Notes: generated from the letters alone by a model not told the origin. A stretch of DNA of 64,000 nucleotides from Bradyrhizobium monzae (GCF_021458635.1 NZ_JAIRDQ010000009.1:62001-126000), one strand, 5' to 3'. Positions 51,540-61,292 are shown, counted from the first letter of the stretch. Program-made: numbers and translations.

Positions 51540-52130
51540 TTAAGCGCGGTCGCTGTAGGCGAGCTTGACGATGTGGTCGCGGATGTCGGCCGGCCAGTCG
51601 GCGATCAGTCCGGTGAAGCGCCGCCGGTCATCTGCAAACAGCGCACGCGAAGCTTCCTCGAACTGCGCCAGATTGCCGGCCATGGTCGACATGAAGTGAT
51701 AAGCCGCATCGCGCGCCTGCCGCTCGCGATCCTTGTCGCCGCTCGCGCGCCGCGTCTCGTCGACGAGTTTTCGCAGCGCGACCGAAGCGCCGCCGGGCTG
51801 CGCGCCGAGCCACTCCCAGTGTCGCGGCAGCAGCGTCACCTCGCGCGCGACCACGCCGAGTTTCGGCCGGCCGCGGCCGCGCGGTTCGGCCGATGGTGCG
51901 GTCTCCTCAACTGGCGGCGGGATCAGCTTCGCCAGACGCGCCAGCACCTCGCGGTCGCCGCCGCGCAGATCGAAGTCGATCGATCGACCCGTGGCGTCCT
52001 CGAAGATGATGATGGGCTCGTCCGGCCGTGGCGCCACGCGCTTGACGACGAGCGCGACCTCTCCTGCCGGCCCCGACACGAGCCGGCGCTGACCCTGGAA
52101 GGCGGTGAAAGTCTTCTGCATTGAAATCAT
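51540..52130 (-). CDS. DUF2239-family protein
   Basis: The 196-residue protein (193 if started at ATG 52121) belongs to the uncharacterised DUF2239 family: FTAFQGQRRLVSGPAGEVAL, IIIFEDATGRSIDFDLRGG, GRGRPKLGVVAREVTLLPRHWEWLGAQPGGASVALRKLVDETRR are typical. The GRGRPK stretch and the ribbon-helix-helix-like VTLLPRHWEWL region may bind nucleic acid. Family members are often annotated only as hypothetical. It is divergent from a glutathione S-transferase, with palindromes in the gap that may be operators. Confidence 0.87.
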   Translation of the reverse strand: MISMQKTFTAFQGQRRLVSGPAGEVALVVKRVAPRPDEPIIIFEDATGRSIDFDLRGGDREVLARLAKLIPPPVEETAPSAEPRGRGRPKLGVVAREVTLLPRHWEWLGAQPGGASVALRKLVDETRRASGDKDRERQARDAAYHFMSTMAGNLAQFEEASRALFADDRRRFTGLIADWPADIRDHIVKLAYSDRA

Positions 52131-52159
52131 TGCTATATTGGTGACGTTGGGCCACTTAA

Positions 52160-52215
52160 TACCCGGGTAAATTGCCAGCGTCAATATACCCGGATGAAAA
52201 TATCCATCCGGATGG
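52160..52215. promoter_or_regulatory. Palindromes in the divergent DUF2239-GST promoter region
   Basis: TACCCGGGTA (52160-52169) is a perfect 10-bp palindrome, TACCCGGA recurs at 52187-52194, and CCATCCGGATGG (52204-52215) is a perfect 12-bp palindrome. Three similar CCGG-centred sites within 56 bp suggest binding of one regulator. DUF2239 itself is a candidate, but no evidence links them. Confidence 0.55.
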
Positions 52216-52284
52216 CTCGACATTGCAGTCCCGGGCTGGCACGTACGCGGCCGACCGACCACGCCCAGCCCTGAGGATCTCGCG

Positions 52285-52950
52285 ATGCTGACCGTCCACC
52301 ACCTCAACAACTCCCGTTCGCAGCGGGTGCTGTGGCTGCTCGAGGAGCTGGGCGTGCCCTATGAGATCGTGCGCTATCAGCGCCAGCCCGATATGCGTGC
52401 GCCGAAAGAGCTGCGCGCCATCCATCCGCTCGGCAAGTCGCCCGTCATCACCGACAACGGCAACACCATCGCCGAGTCCGGCGCGATCATCGAATATCTC
52501 ATCGCGACCTACGGCAATGGCCGGCTGATCCCGGCGCCGAACACGCCGGAGCGGCTGCGCTTCACCTACTGGCTGCACTATGCGGAAGGGTCGGCGATGT
52601 CGCCCTTGCTCTTGAAGTTGCTGTTCACGCTGATGCCGAAGCGCGCGCCGGCGCTGCTTCGCCCGCTGGTGCGCAAGGTCTCGAACCAGGCGCTCACCGC
52701 GCTGGTCAATCCGCAGCTCAAGCAGCACATGGATTATTGGGAAGGCGAGCTCGGAAAAAGCGAGTGGTTCGCCGGCAGCGAGTTCACCGCGGCCGATATC
52801 CAGATGAGCTTTCCGCTTGAAGCAGCCCAGGCGCGCGGAGGGCTCGAGCAGGGCCATCCCAAGGCGATGGCGTTCCTCGAGCGCATTCACGCGCGGCCGG
52901 CCTATGCGCGCGCCCTCGAGAAGGGCGGGCCGTACCAGGTCGGGCGGTAA
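52285..52950 (+). CDS. Glutathione S-transferase
   Basis: The 221-residue GST starts MLTVHHLNNSRSQRVLWLLEELGVPYEIVRYQR, with Ser in NNSRSQ at the usual activating position, followed by HPLGKSPVITDNGNTIAESGAIIEYLI. The C-terminal helical domain ends with the F-site and GGPYQVGR. It resembles the plant-like and proteobacterial GSTs with broad detoxifying roles. It is divergent from the DUF2239 gene. Confidence 0.94.
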   Translation: MLTVHHLNNSRSQRVLWLLEELGVPYEIVRYQRQPDMRAPKELRAIHPLGKSPVITDNGNTIAESGAIIEYLIATYGNGRLIPAPNTPERLRFTYWLHYAEGSAMSPLLLKLLFTLMPKRAPALLRPLVRKVSNQALTALVNPQLKQHMDYWEGELGKSEWFAGSEFTAADIQMSFPLEAAQARGGLEQGHPKAMAFLERIHARPAYARALEKGGPYQVGR

Positions 52951-52977
52951 GTTTCCTCACCGCCCTGCGATGACTTT

Positions 52978-54273
52978 TCAGTCCGCGTGCAGCACGCGCC
53001 CGCGCGTCTCCGGCAGCGCGAAGGCGGCGATGAAGAACAGCGCGTAGGCCACCACCGCGAAGATCGCGATCGCATTGGCAAGCGACGTCGACGCCGACAG
53101 CGCGCCGACGAGGAACGGAAACAGCGCGCCGATGCCGCGGCCGAAATTGTAGCAAAAGCCCTGGCCTGAGCCGCGCAGCCGCGTCGGATAGAGCTCGGTC
53201 AGGAATGCGCCGATTCCCGAGAAATAGCCCGAGGCGAAGAAACCGAGCGGGAAGCCGAGCACCCACAGGATTTCGTTGGTCAGCGGCAGCTGCGTATAGA
53301 GCAGCACGATGGCCATCGCGCCGATCGAGAAGATCAGGAAGAGATTGCGCCGCCCGATCCGGTCGGCGAGCCAGGCGCCGACGAGATAGCCGATGAAGGA
53401 GCCGATGATCAGCGTCGAGAGATAGCCGGTCGAGCCGACGACGGACAGGTGCCGCTCCTTGGTCAGGAACTGCGGCACCCAGAAGGTGATGGCGTAGTAG
53501 CCGCCCTGGCAGCCCGTAGCTGCCAGCGATGCGAGGATCGTGGTCTTCAGGATCGGGCCCGAAAAAATTTCCCAGAGCGCCGGGCGGTGGCCGCTCGCGG
53601 CCTGCTTTGCGCGGGCCTCGGCCGCGATCTCGGGCTCGGTGACGGAGCGGCGGATATAGAACACCAGCAGCGCCGGCAGCGCGCCGATCACGAACATCCA
53701 GCGCCATGCCGTCTCCGCCGGCATCAGTGAGAACAGGATCGCCTGCGACAGCACAGCAAGGCCCCATCCGACCGCCCAGCCTGACTGTACCGAGCCGACC
53801 GCGCGTCCACGATATTGCGGCCGGATCGCCTCGCCCATCAGCACGGCGCCCGCGGCCCATTCGCCGCCGAAGCCGAGACCAAGCACCGCGCGCGCGATCA
53901 ATAGCTGCTCGAAGTTCTGCACGACCGCGCAGACCAGCGAGAAGACCGAGAACCAGATGATGGTGATCTGGAGCGTCCTGACCCGGCCGATATGGTCGGA
54001 GAGATAACCGCCGAGCCAGCCGCCGATGGCGGAGGCCAGCAGCGTCACCGTGCCGGCAAGACCGGCTGAAGCCGCATCGACCTTCCACAGTGCGATGATG
54101 GTGCCGATCACCAGCGGATAGATCATGAAGTCCATACCGTCGAGCGCCCAGCCTGCCGCGCAGGCCCAGAACGTCCGTCGCTCCGGCGCATTCATGTCGC
54201 GATAGAAGGCGAGAAGGCTGGTGTCCTCGATCTCGGCGCGTTCGATGCGCCCAGTCGGATCGGCTGTGGTCAT
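52978..54273 (-). CDS. MFS transporter (sugar/metabolite:H+ symporter-like)
   Basis: The 431-residue protein has twelve membrane segments with the MFS signature GGWLGGYLSDHIGRVRTL after helix 2 and VGAWLADRIGRRNLFLI after helix 8. FFASGYFSGIGAFLTELYPTRLRGSGQGFCYN is typical of the sugar-porter and metabolite:H+ symporter groups (e.g. carboxylate transporters). The substrate is unknown. The gamma-glutamyltransferase gene ends 97 bp upstream on the same strand. Confidence 0.92.
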   Translation of the reverse strand: MTTADPTGRIERAEIEDTSLLAFYRDMNAPERRTFWACAAGWALDGMDFMIYPLVIGTIIALWKVDAASAGLAGTVTLLASAIGGWLGGYLSDHIGRVRTLQITIIWFSVFSLVCAVVQNFEQLLIARAVLGLGFGGEWAAGAVLMGEAIRPQYRGRAVGSVQSGWAVGWGLAVLSQAILFSLMPAETAWRWMFVIGALPALLVFYIRRSVTEPEIAAEARAKQAASGHRPALWEIFSGPILKTTILASLAATGCQGGYYAITFWVPQFLTKERHLSVVGSTGYLSTLIIGSFIGYLVGAWLADRIGRRNLFLIFSIGAMAIVLLYTQLPLTNEILWVLGFPLGFFASGYFSGIGAFLTELYPTRLRGSGQGFCYNFGRGIGALFPFLVGALSASTSLANAIAIFAVVAYALFFIAAFALPETRGRVLHAD

Positions 54274-54370
54274 GTGCGTTTCCCCGGCAAATTCCTTTGG
54301 CCGGGCGGTGGTAGCACGCGCGGCGGCCGGCGCAAGCCGGCGCGCGCGGTCGTGCCATGCAGGGGCAGGA

Positions 54371-56125
54371 TTACTGTCCTGCTGCTTCCGCCCCGCGCGA
54401 GCGCGGATCCGGCGCGCCGAGCGGTCCGTTCGGCGTCACGAGAATCGAGTTGGCGGAAGTCTGTCCCATCGGCTCGACGATGAGATGATCCATCGCCTTC
54501 AGCTCGAACAGCACGTCGTCGGGAAAGCCGCGCTCGACGCGCACCTCGTCCGGCAGCCATTGATGATGCAGCCGCGGCGCGGCCACCGCAGCCGCCACGT
54601 CCATCTTGTAGTCGAGCACGTTCACGACCACCTGGAGCACGGTCGAGATGATACGGCTGCCGCCGGGCGAGCCCGTCACCAGCACCGGCTTGCCGCCCCG
54701 GAGCACGATGGTCGGCGACATCGACGACAGCGGCCGCTTGCCGGGTCCGGGCAGATTTGGCTCGTAGCCGACGAGGCCATAGGCATTGGAGGCGCCGACG
54801 GCGGCGGTGAAATCGTCGAGCTCGTTGTTGAGCAGCACGCCCGTGCCATCGGCAACGAGGCCGACGCCGTAGCTGAAGTTCAGCGTGTAGGTGTTGCTGA
54901 CGGCGTTGCCGCTGCTGTCGACGACGGAGAAATGCGTGGTGTTGCTGCCTTCGCGCGGCGCGGGCGGGGCGGAAACGATCTCTTTCGACGGCGTCGCGCG
55001 TTGGGTCGAGATGTTCGCCCGCAGCTTGGCCGCATAGTCCTTCGCCGTGAGCGTTTCGATCGGTGCCTTGACGAAGGCGGGATCGCCGAGATAGCGCGCA
55101 CGATCCGCGTAGGCGCGCTTCATGGCTTCGATCAGCAGATGCAGCGATGCCGGTGAGCCCTGCTTCAAATCGGCGAGCTGAAAGCCTTCGAGGATGTTGA
55201 GCGATTCCACCAGCACGACGCCGCCGGACGATGGCAGCGGCATCGAGACGATGTCATAGCCACGATAGGTGCCTCGCACCGGCGAACGGATCACGGCCTG
55301 ATAGGCCTTCAGATCGGCCGGCGTCATGATGCCGCCGGCGTCGGACACCGCCTTGGCGAGCTTCTCCGCCACCGGACCCTCGTAGAAGCCGGGTGGTCCT
55401 TGCGCTGCGACACTCGCCAGCGTGTCGGCGAGATCGCTCTGCACCAGCCTGTCGCCTTCGCCAAACGGCGTGCCATCGGGCTTTGCAAAAATCTTGGCAG
55501 AGGACGGCCAGCGTGCCAGCCGCGGGTACCAGCCCGGCAGGGTATCGGCGATGTCGTCGGTGACGATAAATCCGTCGCGCGCGAGCACGATCGCAGGTTC
55601 GAGCACTTGCGCCAGCGTGAACTTGCCCGAGCCGTATTTCGCGAGCGCGAGCGCCAGGCCCGCGACCGTGCCGGGCACGCCGATGCCAAGTCCGGAATCG
55701 CGCGACTTGGCGGGATCGGGCTTGCCGTCGGCGCCAAGGAAGATCTGCGCCGTGGTCGCCGCCGGCGCGGTCTCGCGATAATCGATCGCGATGTCTTCAT
55801 TGCGCTCGACGGAATGGATCACCATGAAGCCGCCGCCGCCGATATTGCCGGCACGCGGATAAGTCACGGCCATTGCAAAGCCGGTCGCGACGGCCGCGTC
55901 GACGGCATTGCCGCCGCGTCGCAGGATATCGGCGCCGACCTGCGCGGATATCTTCTCCTGCGCCACCACCATGCCATGTTCGGCCGGGATCGCGTGCACA
56001 GTGTCGAGCACCGGCGGGACATAGGCCCGCCGCGCATCCTGCGCGGTTGCTGAGGCAAGACCAAACGCCAGAGTGGCGACGAATGCGAGAAAAGTCCGCC
56101 GTGTCGAAAATGACGCCATCATCAA
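54371..56125 (-). CDS. ggt: Gamma-glutamyltransferase
   Basis: GGT cleaves the gamma-glutamyl bond of glutathione in the periplasm. The 584-residue precursor has a signal peptide (RRTFLAFVATLAFGLASATAQ) and autoprocesses at the conserved Thr in NTTHFSVVDSSGNAVSNTYTLN to give large and small subunits. Other markers are AAVATGFAMAVTYPRAGNIGGGGFMVI near residue 80, GLGIGVPGTVAG, and PLSSMSPTIVL plus TGSPGGSRII in the small subunit. It may supply cysteine and glutamate from glutathione; the MFS gene downstream could import the products, which is inference. Confidence 0.95.
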   Translation of the reverse strand: MMMASFSTRRTFLAFVATLAFGLASATAQDARRAYVPPVLDTVHAIPAEHGMVVAQEKISAQVGADILRRGGNAVDAAVATGFAMAVTYPRAGNIGGGGFMVIHSVERNEDIAIDYRETAPAATTAQIFLGADGKPDPAKSRDSGLGIGVPGTVAGLALALAKYGSGKFTLAQVLEPAIVLARDGFIVTDDIADTLPGWYPRLARWPSSAKIFAKPDGTPFGEGDRLVQSDLADTLASVAAQGPPGFYEGPVAEKLAKAVSDAGGIMTPADLKAYQAVIRSPVRGTYRGYDIVSMPLPSSGGVVLVESLNILEGFQLADLKQGSPASLHLLIEAMKRAYADRARYLGDPAFVKAPIETLTAKDYAAKLRANISTQRATPSKEIVSAPPAPREGSNTTHFSVVDSSGNAVSNTYTLNFSYGVGLVADGTGVLLNNELDDFTAAVGASNAYGLVGYEPNLPGPGKRPLSSMSPTIVLRGGKPVLVTGSPGGSRIISTVLQVVVNVLDYKMDVAAAVAAPRLHHQWLPDEVRVERGFPDDVLFELKAMDHLIVEPMGQTSANSILVTPNGPLGAPDPRSRGAEAAGQ

Positions 56126-56222
56126 ATTTCCGCCGGGCCTTCAGGCCAATTCAAACGCGTCGCTGTAATGCTATACGGTTTGCGCTAAGAGAGGCAAAAC
56201 TGTTTGTGATGAGGGCTGCGTC

Positions 56223-57608
56223 ATGACGATGATCGCCCCGGCGGTGCGCATGGCCGGCGCCCCGCGGACCTATCCGCCGCGCGCCGCCGTCGTCAGCTGG
56301 ATCTTCTTTGATTGGGCCGCGCAGCCCTATTTCACTCTGATCACGACCTTCGTGTTCGCACCTTATTTCGCCACCAGCATCGCACCAGATCCCGCCACGG
56401 GCCAGTCGCTCTGGGGCTTTGCGATGGCAGCAGCTGGCATGGCGATCGCGCTGCTGTCACCGGTGCTTGGTGCCATCGCGGATGCCTCGGGGCGCCGAAA
56501 ACCCTGGATCGCCGCGTTTGGTACGGTGCTCGTGCTGGCCTCCTGCACGCTGTGGATCGGCAAGCCCGGCGATCAGGCCATCATTCCACCGCTGCTCGTC
56601 GCGGTCGCGCTTGCGAGCGTCGGCGCGGAATTCGCCACCGTCTTCAACAATGCGATGATGCCGACCCTGGTGCCGCCGGAGCGCATCGGCCGTCTCTCCG
56701 GCACCGGCTGGGCCACGGGTTATATCGGCGGCATCGTCAGCCTGATCATCGTGCTCGGCTTCCTCGCCGCCAATCCAGAAACCGGACGCACGCTGCTCGG
56801 CTTCACGCCGCTGTTCGGGCTCGATCCCGCCATGCACGAGGGCGATCGTGCCGCGGGACCGTTGACCGGGCTGTGGTTCATCATCTTCGTGACGCCGATG
56901 TTCTTGTTCACGCCGGATTATCCGGCGAAGCGTCCGGTGCGCGAGGCGCTGCATGAAGGCCTGGCGGATCTGAAGCGGTCGCTGAAGGATTTGCCGCAGC
57001 AGAAATCGCTCGCGGCGTTTCTGCTCGCCAACATGATCTACACGGACGGCCTGGTGTCGCTGTTCGCGTTCGGCGGCATCTATGCCGCAGGCACCTTCGG
57101 CTGGCACACGATCCAGATCGGGACGTTCGGCATCATCCTCGCCGTCGCCGGCACCTTCGGTGCGTGGCTCGGCGGCAAGCTCGACGATTTCCTCGGACCG
57201 AAGCGCGTCATCGCCGGCAGCATGCTGATCCTGCTGCTCTCGGTGGCGGCGATCCTGCTCGTGGACAAGGACAGCGTGCTGTTCGTCAAGGTTGCGCCCC
57301 CGCAGCCGGGCGCCGCCATGTTTTCGAGCGCCGCCGAACGCGCTTACGTAATCCTGGGCTGCCTGATCGGCGCGGCCGGCGGCCCGCTTCAGGCGGCGTC
57401 ACGCACGCTACTGATCCACCTCGCGCCGAAGGATCGCATCGCGCAGTATTTTGGTCTGTTCGCGCTGACCGGGAAGGTGACGTCCTTCATCGGACCGCTG
57501 CTGATCGGCGTAATTACCGCGGCAACCGCGAGCCAGAAGGCCGGCATGGCGGTGCTCGTCGTGTTTTTCGTCACGGGGTTCGCACTGCTGATGCGGGTGC
57601 GGGATTAG
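56223..57608 (+). CDS. MFS transporter, UMF1/Atg22-like
   Basis: The 461-residue protein has twelve membrane segments and opens with PRAAVVSWIFFDWAAQPYFTLITTFVFAPYFATSIA, the N-terminal signature of the UMF1/Atg22 group of MFS carriers. The other supporting stretches are SPVLGAIADASGRRKPWIAAFGT and FGAWLGGKLDDFLGPKRVIAG. Members move amino acids or unknown solutes. It is divergent from ggt with a 97-bp gap. Confidence 0.9.
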   Translation: MTMIAPAVRMAGAPRTYPPRAAVVSWIFFDWAAQPYFTLITTFVFAPYFATSIAPDPATGQSLWGFAMAAAGMAIALLSPVLGAIADASGRRKPWIAAFGTVLVLASCTLWIGKPGDQAIIPPLLVAVALASVGAEFATVFNNAMMPTLVPPERIGRLSGTGWATGYIGGIVSLIIVLGFLAANPETGRTLLGFTPLFGLDPAMHEGDRAAGPLTGLWFIIFVTPMFLFTPDYPAKRPVREALHEGLADLKRSLKDLPQQKSLAAFLLANMIYTDGLVSLFAFGGIYAAGTFGWHTIQIGTFGIILAVAGTFGAWLGGKLDDFLGPKRVIAGSMLILLLSVAAILLVDKDSVLFVKVAPPQPGAAMFSSAAERAYVILGCLIGAAGGPLQAASRTLLIHLAPKDRIAQYFGLFALTGKVTSFIGPLLIGVITAATASQKAGMAVLVVFFVTGFALLMRVRD

Positions 57609-57613
57609 TCTCT

Positions 57614-57763
57614 CGTCATTGCGAGGAGCCCGCGACAAAATTGCAAAGCAATTTTGCGCTGGTGCGACGAAGCAATCCAGAGTTTCTCTGTGGAAACGGA
57701 CTGGATTGCTTCGCTTCCGCCTTCGCTCTTCGAGCTACGGCGGACAAGTCGCTCGCAATGACG
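57614..57763. repeat. Expanded copy of the palindromic intergenic repeat
   Basis: The outer arms CGTCATTGCGAG (57614-57625) and CTCGCAATGACG (57752-57763) and the inner GCAATCCAG/CTGGATTGC arms match the copies at 1548 and 6419, but the element is 150 bp long. The extra bases include a small hairpin, AAAATTGC-AAA-GCAATTTT. It lies between the convergent MFS and purH genes. Confidence 0.88.
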
Positions 57764-57775
57764 AGTCGGTAGGCT

Positions 57776-59368
57776 CTAGTGCCTGAAATGCCGCGTGCCG
57801 GTGAACACCATCGCGATGCCGTGCTCGTCGGCGGCCTTGATCACCTCGTCATCGCGCATCGAGCCACCGGGCTGCACCACGGCGGTGGCGCCGGCTTCGA
57901 TGCAGGCGAGCATGCCGTCGGCAAACGGGAAGAATGCATCCGACGCCACCACCGAACCCTTGGTCAGCGGCTCCGCGAGCTTCAGCTCGTTGGCTGCATC
58001 CTGCGCCTTGCGTGCTGCGATCCGTGCTGAATCCACGCGGCTCATCTGGCCCGCACCGATACCGACGGTGGCGAGATCCTTGGCGTAGATGATGGTGTTG
58101 GACTTGACGTGCTTGGCGACCCGAAAGGCGAATTTGAGGTCGCGCATCTCGGCATCGGTCGGTGCGCGCTTGGTCACGATCTTGAAGGTCATGTCGTCGA
58201 CCACGGCGTTGTCGCGGCTCTGCACGAGCAGGCCACCCGCTACGGTCTTTGCGGTCAGACCAGCTGCGCGCGGATCGGGCAGGCTGCCGGCGAGCAACAG
58301 ACGAAGGTTCTTGCGCGCGCCGATGATGGCGATCGCTTCCTCGCTGGCGTCGGGCGCGATGATCACCTCGGTGAAGATCTTTGTGATCTCGCGCGCGGTG
58401 TCGGCATCGAGGGCGCGGTTCATCGCGATGATGCCGCCGAATGCCGAGGTCGAATCGCAGGCGAGCGCCTTGCGATAGGCGTCGACGAGATTCGAGCCTT
58501 CAGCGACGCCGCAGGGATTGGCGTGCTTGACGATGACGCAGGCCGCGGTGCGCTTTGTGTCGAATTCGCCGATGCACTCATACGCCGCATCGGTGTCGTT
58601 GATGTTGTTGTAGGAGAGCTCCTTGCCCTGCAGCTGCCGTGCGGTCGAAACGCCGGGGCGCTTGTCGGGCGTCGCGTAGAACGCCGCGGTCTGATGCGGG
58701 TTCTCGCCGTAGCGCAGCGACTGGATCAGTTTGCCGCCGAAAGCGCGGAAATCGGGCGCGTCGATCTCGAGCTGGCGATTGAACCAGTTCGAGATCGCGG
58801 CATCGTAAGCGGCGGTGCGCGCATAGGCCTTCGCGGCAAGCCGCCGGCGCAGCTTCAGCGTCGTCGCGCCCTTGTTGGCGGCGAGCTCGTCGAGCACGGC
58901 CTTGTAGTCGTTTGCCTCGACCACGACGGCGACGTCGTCGTGGTTCTTGGCGGCGGCGCGGATCATCGCGGGGCCGCCGATGTCGATGTTCTCGATGCAG
59001 TCCTCGAAACCTGCGCCTTTGTCGACGGTCGCCTCGAACGGATAGAGGTTGACGACGAGCAGGTCGATCGGCGCGATGCCGTGCGCCTTCATCGCCTCCG
59101 TGTGGTCCTTGTTGTCGCGGATCGCGAGCAGGCCGCCATGCACCTTCGGATGCAGCGTCTTGACGCGGCCGTCCATCATCTCAGGGAAGCCGGTGAGATC
59201 GGAAACGTCTTTCACCTTGAGGCCGGCAGCGGCGATTGCTTTCGCGGTGCCACCGGTCGAGACCAGCTCGACATCATGCGCGGCAAGCGCCTTGGCGAAT
59301 TCGACCAGGCCGGTCTTGTCGGAGACGGAAAGCAGGGCGCGGGTGACGCGGCGGGGATGGTCAGTCAT
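57776..59368 (-). CDS. purH: Bifunctional AICAR formyltransferase/IMP cyclohydrolase
   Basis: PurH performs the last two steps of IMP synthesis. The 530-residue protein starts at ATG 59368 with RRVTRALLSVSDKTGLVEFAKAL, the IMP cyclohydrolase (MGS-like) domain with STGGTAKAIAAAGL and MMDGRVKTLHPKVHGGLLA. The AICAR transformylase domain includes LRYGENPHQTAAFY, VIVKHANPCGVAEG (catalytic Lys-His), SAFGGIIAMNR and DAFFPFADGMLACIEAGATAVVQPGGSMRD. Length and order are standard. It is third after rsmB and the heparinase-family gene on the same strand. Confidence 0.98.
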   Translation of the reverse strand: MTDHPRRVTRALLSVSDKTGLVEFAKALAAHDVELVSTGGTAKAIAAAGLKVKDVSDLTGFPEMMDGRVKTLHPKVHGGLLAIRDNKDHTEAMKAHGIAPIDLLVVNLYPFEATVDKGAGFEDCIENIDIGGPAMIRAAAKNHDDVAVVVEANDYKAVLDELAANKGATTLKLRRRLAAKAYARTAAYDAAISNWFNRQLEIDAPDFRAFGGKLIQSLRYGENPHQTAAFYATPDKRPGVSTARQLQGKELSYNNINDTDAAYECIGEFDTKRTAACVIVKHANPCGVAEGSNLVDAYRKALACDSTSAFGGIIAMNRALDADTAREITKIFTEVIIAPDASEEAIAIIGARKNLRLLLAGSLPDPRAAGLTAKTVAGGLLVQSRDNAVVDDMTFKIVTKRAPTDAEMRDLKFAFRVAKHVKSNTIIYAKDLATVGIGAGQMSRVDSARIAARKAQDAANELKLAEPLTKGSVVASDAFFPFADGMLACIEAGATAVVQPGGSMRDDEVIKAADEHGIAMVFTGTRHFRH

Positions 59369-59534
59369 GAGCAAGATCCTCTGTCTTAAGGAGTGTCTAT
59401 GCCCAGGCGCGCGGCGGATATGTGTCGCGCTTCCCGATGGTGCTCCATCCAAGGTCGCCAGTCGCGCGAACGAGCGCTCGATAGCAGTTTTTGGCGTTCT
59501 TCACAACGACCAGATGGCATCGAATTGGCGCTCT

Positions 59535-61292
59535 TTAGAGCGGAAGTTCCGGCTCGCGCCGGGCGTTGCGGCGGGCATTGGTGACGGCGGGCGACGCGCT
59601 GGAGCGGACAAAGCTCCAGCGGATCGAGGGCGCCTGGCGCGCATCCTGCCGGATCACGATCTGCGCGGTGCGGCGCGGGCCGTCATTGCCGGCCAGGAAC
59701 ACGCTGTCCTCGAGATCGACCTTGTCGTCCAGCGCTTCGAAGGTCCAGACGTCGCGGTTCGGCAGCACCAGCATGACGCCGCGGGCATCCGACAGCCGGC
59801 TCGCCTTCACCGCGGGATGCAGATGGAAGCGCAGCGCGAAGTCGGCATCGGCGCCCTTGAGGCGCGCGCCCTGCGGCGGCGACAGCGTGTCCTCGCCGTC
59901 GATCCGCGCGCCGTCATTGGCGATCATCAGCACGCGGCGATGGATCACGCCGAACTTGGCGAAATAGCCGTCATGCGAGGTCGTCAGCAGCGTGCCGTCC
60001 TGCACGATTTCGCGATAGCTCTCGACCTCATGGGGGCCGCGCATGATCGGCGCGCCGTGCAGCAGCCGCTTCATCGCCGACATCTCGACGAACTGGCAGG
60101 ACGACGTCTCGTGATAGGTCAGCGTCGAATGCGCCGCGGTGCCGCGCGCAAACGGCCGCCAATTGTCGCGGCCCGTGGTCGGCATGCCGCAATTGGTGAC
60201 GATGCGGCTGATGCCGGAGGACAGCTCGAACGACAGGCAGCCGGCGTGGGCGTCGTGGCTGACGCCGGGCGGCGGCGGCGGGCCGGTGTCGATGATCAGC
60301 GTGGTCGGGCCGGCATCGAGGCGCTGGAAGCCGGTATGCGGCATGTTCGACATCGGCGCGCCATGGGTGTCGTCATAGGCGAGCAGCGTGGCAAGCAGAT
60401 CGGACGGCGTCGCGCTCATGCCGTTGAACAACGCGAAATTGCCGTCGCCGTGCCGGAAGAAGCGCAGCATCGGCATCATGCGGTCGATCGCGTTGAGCAG
60501 CGCCGGCGGCGGCGCGATGTTGCGCGCGGCAAAGGTCTGCCGCAGCGGCAACAAATCGATCAGCAGCTCGATCAGCGCGCCCGGATTGCGCGAGATGTGG
60601 CCGCCGTCGGGCAGAATCTGCCGCTGCAATTCGTCGGAGAGCTTTTTCGACGCGCTGCGGATGTGACGGCCCTGGTTGGCGAGGCAGAGCGTCGTGTAGC
60701 ACAGCGCGATCTGCACCTGGAGCTTCGGCACCCCGTCAGGAATGTTGACCATGGTGAAGCGCAGGAAGCGGATCTCGCGTGCGAGCGCGCGCAAGTAACG
60801 GCGGTAGAATTTGTTGTCGGTGTCGTTGAGCACCAGCGGTGCCTGCGACAACAGCGAGATCACGCGCCGCGCCAGCACATCGGCGCGGCGGGCGACGGGC
60901 CGGCGCTTGTTCGCGGGGTTGCTGATCCAGTCCTCGACCAATGCGCGCGCATTGGCCCGGGTCAGCGCGGTGTCGGCGGCCCGTAAATGCCGCAGCCAGC
61001 CGAAGCCGAGCAGCGCGACCTCCCAATCCTCCGAGGGCGGATCGAGATCGAAGATCGAGCGGCCGTGGCAGTTGACGATCTTGCCGGCGAAGACGAAGCG
61101 CCCGGCATAGATCTCGGCGGCGCGTGTCGCATCCGCGGTGCGCAAATCATGCGGCGCAATGATCAGCCGATCGGTACGGCCGGGCCAGACCCGCGACAGC
61201 GCAACTGAGCCGCCGCTCGCGCGCGCGAGCATGTTCCGCGCGAAGCGGTTCATCACCAGCGTCGAGATACGTCTGCGTTGAGCGACCGACAC
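59535..61292 (-). CDS. Heparinase II/III family protein
   Basis: The protein of about 585 residues has an alpha-helical toroid in the N-terminal half (DLDPPSEDWEVALLGFGWLRHLRAADTAL, QILPDGGHISRNPGALIELLIDLL) and a beta-rich C-terminal half (HAGCLSFELSSG, AHSTLTYHETSS, HDGYFAKFGVIHRR), as in heparinase II/III lyases that cut acidic polysaccharides. The enzyme's substrate is unknown; in alphaproteobacteria this gene regularly sits between rsmB and purH. GTG 61292 (preceded by AAGG) is the preferred start; the frame opens further upstream into rsmB. No signal peptide is visible. Confidence 0.88.
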   Translation of the reverse strand: MSVAQRRRISTLVMNRFARNMLARASGGSVALSRVWPGRTDRLIIAPHDLRTADATRAAEIYAGRFVFAGKIVNCHGRSIFDLDPPSEDWEVALLGFGWLRHLRAADTALTRANARALVEDWISNPANKRRPVARRADVLARRVISLLSQAPLVLNDTDNKFYRRYLRALAREIRFLRFTMVNIPDGVPKLQVQIALCYTTLCLANQGRHIRSASKKLSDELQRQILPDGGHISRNPGALIELLIDLLPLRQTFAARNIAPPPALLNAIDRMMPMLRFFRHGDGNFALFNGMSATPSDLLATLLAYDDTHGAPMSNMPHTGFQRLDAGPTTLIIDTGPPPPPGVSHDAHAGCLSFELSSGISRIVTNCGMPTTGRDNWRPFARGTAAHSTLTYHETSSCQFVEMSAMKRLLHGAPIMRGPHEVESYREIVQDGTLLTTSHDGYFAKFGVIHRRVLMIANDGARIDGEDTLSPPQGARLKGADADFALRFHLHPAVKASRLSDARGVMLVLPNRDVWTFEALDDKVDLEDSVFLAGNDGPRRTAQIVIRQDARQAPSIRWSFVRSSASPAVTNARRNARREPELPL

